A model generated the notes under the pieces. That model worked only from the letters and a program-made list of their open reading frames with translations, had not been told where the DNA came from and searched no databases. A program made the translations under genes and the position numbers. From contig FR894059.1 of NCBI GenBank assembly GCA_000434115.1, positions 1-11,048 on the forward strand: DNA of 11,048 nt. The letters are read 5' to 3'. Position 1 is the stretch's first letter. Every line of letters starts with the position of its first letter. This DNA comes from Roseburia sp. CAG:309 (GTDB taxonomy: Bacteria; Bacillota; Clostridia; Lachnospirales; Lachnospiraceae). Below are positions 7,580 to 11,048 of the stretch, in pieces.

Positions 7580-8619
7580 GAATTGCGATTGCTATGGTAC
7601 AAGTTCCCTTTATACGTGGTGGAGCGGAGATTCATGCAGAAATGCTTCGTGACGAATTGAAAAAACGAGGACATAAGGTAGATATTGTGACGTTACCGTT
7701 TAAATGGTATCCGGGAGAATCTTTGGTGAATTGTATGATGATGGGGAGAATGATGGATTTAACTGAAGTAAACGGAGAAAAGATTGATCGCGTAATTGCG
7801 ATGAAATTCCCGGCTTATTATGTCAAACATGACAATAAAGTATTGTGGATGCTTCACCAGCATCGTCAGGCTTACGATTTGTGGAATACCCCATATGGAG
7901 ATTTGCAGAATTTTCCGGATGGAGAAAAAATTCGGAATTTTATTATGGAATGTGATAAAAAATATATTACGGAAGCGAAATATGTATATACAAATGCACA
8001 GAATACGTCCAACAGACTGATGAATTTTTGTGGTGTTAATTCGACACCGCTTTATCATCCCCCATTAAATTATGAGAAGCTTTATTGTGGAGAGTATGGT
8101 GATTATATATTTTATCCAAGCCGGATTGACAAGATAAAACGGCAGCGTTTACTGGTGGAAGCGGCTCAGTATTTGAAGACAGATGCCAAAATTGTACTGG
8201 CTGGATCAGGAAGTGATGCAGAATTGGAATATATTCGGGATTTGATTAAAAAGCATAAACTACAGGACAGGGTAAAACTTGCCGGATTTATTTCGGAAGA
8301 AGAAAAGATAAATTATTATGCGAATTGTCTTGGTGTTTATTTTGGCGCTTATGACGAAGATTATGGTTATATTACACTGGAAGCCTTTTTCTCGGAAAAA
8401 CCGGTTATTGTTCACAAAGATGCAGGTGGTCCGCTGGAATTTATAGAACATGAAAAAAATGGTTATATACTTGAGACAGATGCACAGAGAGTAGCGGAGA
8501 AAATCGATGAATTGTATACAAATCGTAAAAAGGCAGAACTGCTCGGAAAAGCAGGAAGACGTTCCCTGGATGAAAAACATATGGATTGGGACTATGTAAT
8601 AGAACAATTGTTGAGGTAA
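7576..8619 (+). CDS. GT4-family glycosyltransferase
   Basis: A GT4/GT-B glycosyltransferase of 347 residues. It opens MRIAIAMVQVPFIRGGAEIHAE with the GGAE loop at residues 15-18. The middle region has VLWMLHQHRQAYDLW, a short acceptor-side segment seen in enzymes that extend lipid-linked polysaccharides. The donor domain starts at FYPSRIDKIKRQRLLVEA (about 178-195), with VLAGSGSDAELEY next, and the EX7E motif is DEDYGYITLEAF (E261 and E269), followed by PVIVHKDAGGPLEFI. AAGGAG about 8 bases before the ATG and the ATGA overlap with the upstream gene support the start. It is one of four GT4 genes here with a complete EX7E, so it likely adds a distinct linkage. Donor and acceptor are not inferable. 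Confidence 0.9.
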   Translation: MRIAIAMVQVPFIRGGAEIHAEMLRDELKKRGHKVDIVTLPFKWYPGESLVNCMMMGRMMDLTEVNGEKIDRVIAMKFPAYYVKHDNKVLWMLHQHRQAYDLWNTPYGDLQNFPDGEKIRNFIMECDKKYITEAKYVYTNAQNTSNRLMNFCGVNSTPLYHPPLNYEKLYCGEYGDYIFYPSRIDKIKRQRLLVEAAQYLKTDAKIVLAGSGSDAELEYIRDLIKKHKLQDRVKLAGFISEEEKINYYANCLGVYFGAYDEDYGYITLEAFFSEKPVIVHKDAGGPLEFIEHEKNGYILETDAQRVAEKIDELYTNRKKAELLGKAGRRSLDEKHMDWDYVIEQLLR

Positions 8620-8620
8620 G

Positions 8621-9799
8621 ATGAAAATGAATAAGAAGAAACTATTGTATGTAAGTCCGTTTCCACCTGAGAAAAGTGGAATATCGGATTATTCTGAGAT
8701 ACTGGTATATCAATTGCGCTCCAAATATGAAATTACGCTTTTGATCGATAATTATAAATTGGCAAACAAGAAAATGTATGACGATTTTGAGGTTGTTACT
8801 TATAAGAAAGATAGAATTGAGTTTGAGGCATTTGATTATATACTGTACAATATAGGTAACAATCCTTTTTACCATTCCTATATTTATGAATTGTGTCTGA
8901 ATCATCCGGGAATGGTAATTCTTCATGATTGTGTTTTGTATTATCTGGTTGCTGGATACTATGAGAAAAAGAAATCGGCATTTTCTGAGATTTATGAACA
9001 ATACGGACTGGAAGGTCTTTTAAAGGCAAAGTTTGCAATGAATGAAGGAAGGGAATCGTTGCTGGAATGTGATGAACTGGCAGCAGAATTTCCCTTAAAC
9101 AAAGAATTAGCTGTATCCCAAAATAAGATTATGGTACATTCTGAATTTGCAAGAAAAAAAATTAAAACATTTACAGATCATGTTTGTAAGATAAATATGA
9201 TACCGCAAATTTCGGCGGAATATGTTCAAATTGAAAAAAAGAAATTATTTTCAAAATATAATATTCCGGAAGATGCCTTTGTGATAGCTTCATTTGGAGC
9301 CATAGCAAAAACCAAACTTAATCATGTGATCTGTCAGACTGTTTATAAATTAAGTAAGCAGGTAGAACAGAAAATTTGTTATGTCATGGTGGGAGAAGGA
9401 GATTATGTGGATCAATATGTTGACAATGAAATTGTTTTCAAAACTGGATTTGTTGATATGAATGAGTTTGATAATTTTGTCGCATATTCTAATCTGGTGA
9501 TGAATCTCCGATATCCATCTATGGGAGAAACATCGGCGGCTTTAATTAAAATATTGCAAATGGGAAAAACATGCCTGATCAATGATGATGGCTGGTTTGC
9601 AGAAGTGCCGGAAAAATGTGCCGTTAAGATTCCGGTGGAGGGTATTGAAGAGCAGGTGTTAGAGAAAATAAAGTATTTAATATCACATCCGAAGGAATGC
9701 AGCCAAATTGGAAAATGTGCAAAAGAATACATTGAGAAAGAACATAATCCGCAGAAAATTGTGGACGAAATAAGTGGATTTTTGGAGGAAGAGATTTGA
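8621..9799 (+). CDS. GT4-like glycosyltransferase lacking the second Glu of EX7E
   Basis: A GT-B-type protein of 392 residues. It begins KKKLLYVSPFPPEKSGISDY, the PP-x-SGIADYS type opening of a known GT4 subgroup. The middle part has MVILHDCVLYYLVAGYY, and the region EQYGLEGLLKAKFAMNEGRE is a helical insertion. The donor domain starts near FVIASFGAIAKTK. In place of the classic motif it has MGETSAALIKIL (E303, but Ile at 311 where the second Glu would be), then GKTCLINDDGWFAEVPE. Loss of the second acidic residue with retention of GETS is, from memory, a feature of the SGIADYS subgroup, so the enzyme is probably still active. The start is ambiguous: ATG 8621 is only 4 bases after GAGG (8613-8616), whereas ATG 8627 has better spacing. 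The stop overlaps the TTG start of the membrane protein gene. Confidence 0.85.
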   Translation: MKMNKKKLLYVSPFPPEKSGISDYSEILVYQLRSKYEITLLIDNYKLANKKMYDDFEVVTYKKDRIEFEAFDYILYNIGNNPFYHSYIYELCLNHPGMVILHDCVLYYLVAGYYEKKKSAFSEIYEQYGLEGLLKAKFAMNEGRESLLECDELAAEFPLNKELAVSQNKIMVHSEFARKKIKTFTDHVCKINMIPQISAEYVQIEKKKLFSKYNIPEDAFVIASFGAIAKTKLNHVICQTVYKLSKQVEQKICYVMVGEGDYVDQYVDNEIVFKTGFVDMNEFDNFVAYSNLVMNLRYPSMGETSAALIKILQMGKTCLINDDGWFAEVPEKCAVKIPVEGIEEQVLEKIKYLISHPKECSQIGKCAKEYIEKEHNPQKIVDEISGFLEEEI

Positions 9800-11048
9800 A
9801 AAATAAAGGACAAATTCAAGACGGTAAATATTATTATAAATACTGGAGTCTGTTGATTTTCTTGGTTATCCCTGTATTGTTTTTGGCAAAATACTATTTT
9901 GCAGGCCAGGTGCCGGGAGATGCCGATCTGATTCAATTTTTTTCGAACAAAAAAGCATTTGCGGAGGCTTTGATCAGTGGGGAGTTCCCACAATGGAATC
10001 CGTATATTCAAAATGGGATTCCACAATCATCCGGAAGCAGTATGTATTTTTTGAATCTTTTATTATCCTTTCTGCCATTGCGCCAGTATATTTACGCATT
10101 TTATATTGTGCATCTTGCGATAGCAGGAATTTGTTTCTATCTTTTTCTGCGTGACTATGAATGCCCGTATTCGGTTTCTTACATTTTTGCAATCATTTTT
10201 GAATGCTCGATTCAGATCAATGGAATGCGTAAATCACATCCGGCAATCATTACCTCTATTTGCCTGTTTACCGTTGTCATGTTTGTGACAAAGCGGTATT
10301 TTGTGACAAAGCAAAAGCGGTGGTTTTGTTTAAGTGCACTGGCGGCTGGTGTGATGCTTATTGCAGCCCAGCAATATGGAATATATGCAGCACTTGTACT
10401 GGTGATTTATATATTGGCTCATTGTATAAAAAGTAAATTTTCGGTAGTGGAAATTTTAAAAAGGGCATTACTTTGGATTGGTGTTTATATCGGAAGTGTT
10501 TTGTTTGCGTTGTTACCTACGTTTCATCTATTGAGGGAGTATTCTGCATACGGTTCTTCGCAGACGACATATGATACATTTCGTTCTTACTCACTGCACC
10601 CCGTTAAATTGATACAGATGATCTATCCTGAATTTTTTGGCGAAAAATATCAGGCAATGGGAGCAAATTATTCATCGGAAATGGATATTGAATTGTATTT
10701 GGGGATTTTTGTATTGTTTGCAGCAGTGTTTGCAACTGTAAAATTATGGAAAAGGTTTGATGCTGTTCTGGCAGCCGGATGTGCGGCGTTTGCATTGTTA
10801 TATGCATGTGTTGCACATATACCTGTTATCAATAAAATAGTGTATCATATTCCGGTACTGGGTGGCTTCCGTGCATCAGGAAGAATGTTATTTGTGTTTT
10901 ACTTTTTTGTATTCCTGTTGTCTGCTCTTGGTACCTCAGAGTTTTTGAAAGAAATAAAGAAAAAAGACATTGTTTTATTAAAAAAAGCAGCCAAAGGATT
11001 ATTGGGATTAACGGCAGTGCTTATACTGGCATCTGTTTCCGCAGTATG
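9796..11048 (+). CDS. YfhO-like multi-pass membrane protein (GT-C-type), partial at right edge
   Basis: An open frame from TTG 9796 runs to the window edge (417 codons, no stop). GGAGGAA at 9784-9790 lies 5 bases before the TTG, and the frame overlaps the previous gene by 4 bases (TTGA). After a short basic N-terminus comes a membrane span (LLIFLVIPVLFLAKYYF), then the extracytoplasmic-type loop QVPGDADLIQFFSNKKAF with D42 and D44, and the block EFPQWNPYIQNGIPQSSG. Further hydrophobic segments follow, then HIPVLGGFRASGRMLFVFYF with R359 and R363. GDAD, the WNPY-NGIP block and the late FR-x3-R motif match the YfhO family of large membrane proteins, linked in Bacillus to lipoteichoic acid glycosylation. 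It probably transfers a sugar from a lipid-phosphate donor on the outer membrane face. Family members are usually far longer, so at least half of the gene probably lies beyond the edge. Confidence 0.85.
   Translation, partial: MKNKGQIQDGKYYYKYWSLLIFLVIPVLFLAKYYFAGQVPGDADLIQFFSNKKAFAEALISGEFPQWNPYIQNGIPQSSGSSMYFLNLLLSFLPLRQYIYAFYIVHLAIAGICFYLFLRDYECPYSVSYIFAIIFECSIQINGMRKSHPAIITSICLFTVVMFVTKRYFVTKQKRWFCLSALAAGVMLIAAQQYGIYAALVLVIYILAHCIKSKFSVVEILKRALLWIGVYIGSVLFALLPTFHLLREYSAYGSSQTTYDTFRSYSLHPVKLIQMIYPEFFGEKYQAMGANYSSEMDIELYLGIFVLFAAVFATVKLWKRFDAVLAAGCAAFALLYACVAHIPVINKIVYHIPVLGGFRASGRMLFVFYFFVFLLSALGTSEFLKEIKKKDIVLLKKAAKGLLGLTAVLILASVSAV

Noticed and set aside
9412..10026. A 204-codon open frame on the minus strand
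   Set aside because: It lies antisense to the end of the atypical GT4 gene and the start of the YfhO-like gene, both with clear family motifs and ribosome sites. Its translation has no recognisable domain and no ribosome site was seen.

Overview
The window looks like a chromosomal segment from a low-GC, gut-type Firmicute, most likely a Lachnospiraceae relative (Roseburia, Agathobacter or Butyrivibrio-like). This rests on AT-rich coding with frequent TTG starts and strong AGGAGG-like ribosome sites, on a Big_2 plus carbohydrate-binding-type surface protein of the style common in that family, and on an IS3-type transposase remnant. The organism is inferred, not proven.

Layout. (1) Positions 1-540, minus strand: the N-terminal part of an Ig-like (Big_2) surface protein running off the left edge. 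It has no convincing start codon, and base composition shifts sharply near 540. (2) Positions about 541-1450: an AT-rich stretch without an intact gene. It holds a decayed IS3-family orfA fragment on the minus strand (about 1183-1377) and a weak plus-strand coding-like fragment (about 960-1200). (3) Position 1450 to the right edge: one tightly packed plus-strand operon behind a good sigma-A-type promoter (TTGAAC, 17 bp, TATACT). Gene order is GT4, GT4, ABC-2 permease (Wzm type), ABC ATPase with a C-terminal glycan-binding-type domain (Wzt type), a small DUF4214-like protein, GT4, GT4, an atypical GT4, and a large YfhO-like membrane protein cut by the right edge. Gaps are at most about 15 bases and several genes overlap by 1-4 bases.

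How the genes fit together. The cytoplasmic glycosyltransferases would build a cell-surface polysaccharide on a lipid carrier. The Wzm/Wzt-type ABC transporter would export the finished chain, with the Wzt C-terminal domain probably recognising it. The YfhO-like GT-C-type protein could add side-chain sugars on the outer face of the membrane. No initiating phosphoglycosyltransferase, nucleotide-sugar synthesis gene, ligase or chain-end modifying enzyme lies in the window, so the locus probably continues to the right or relies on genes elsewhere. The least understood parts are the DUF4214-like protein placed directly after the ATPase and the GT4-like enzyme that lacks the second glutamate of the EX7E motif.
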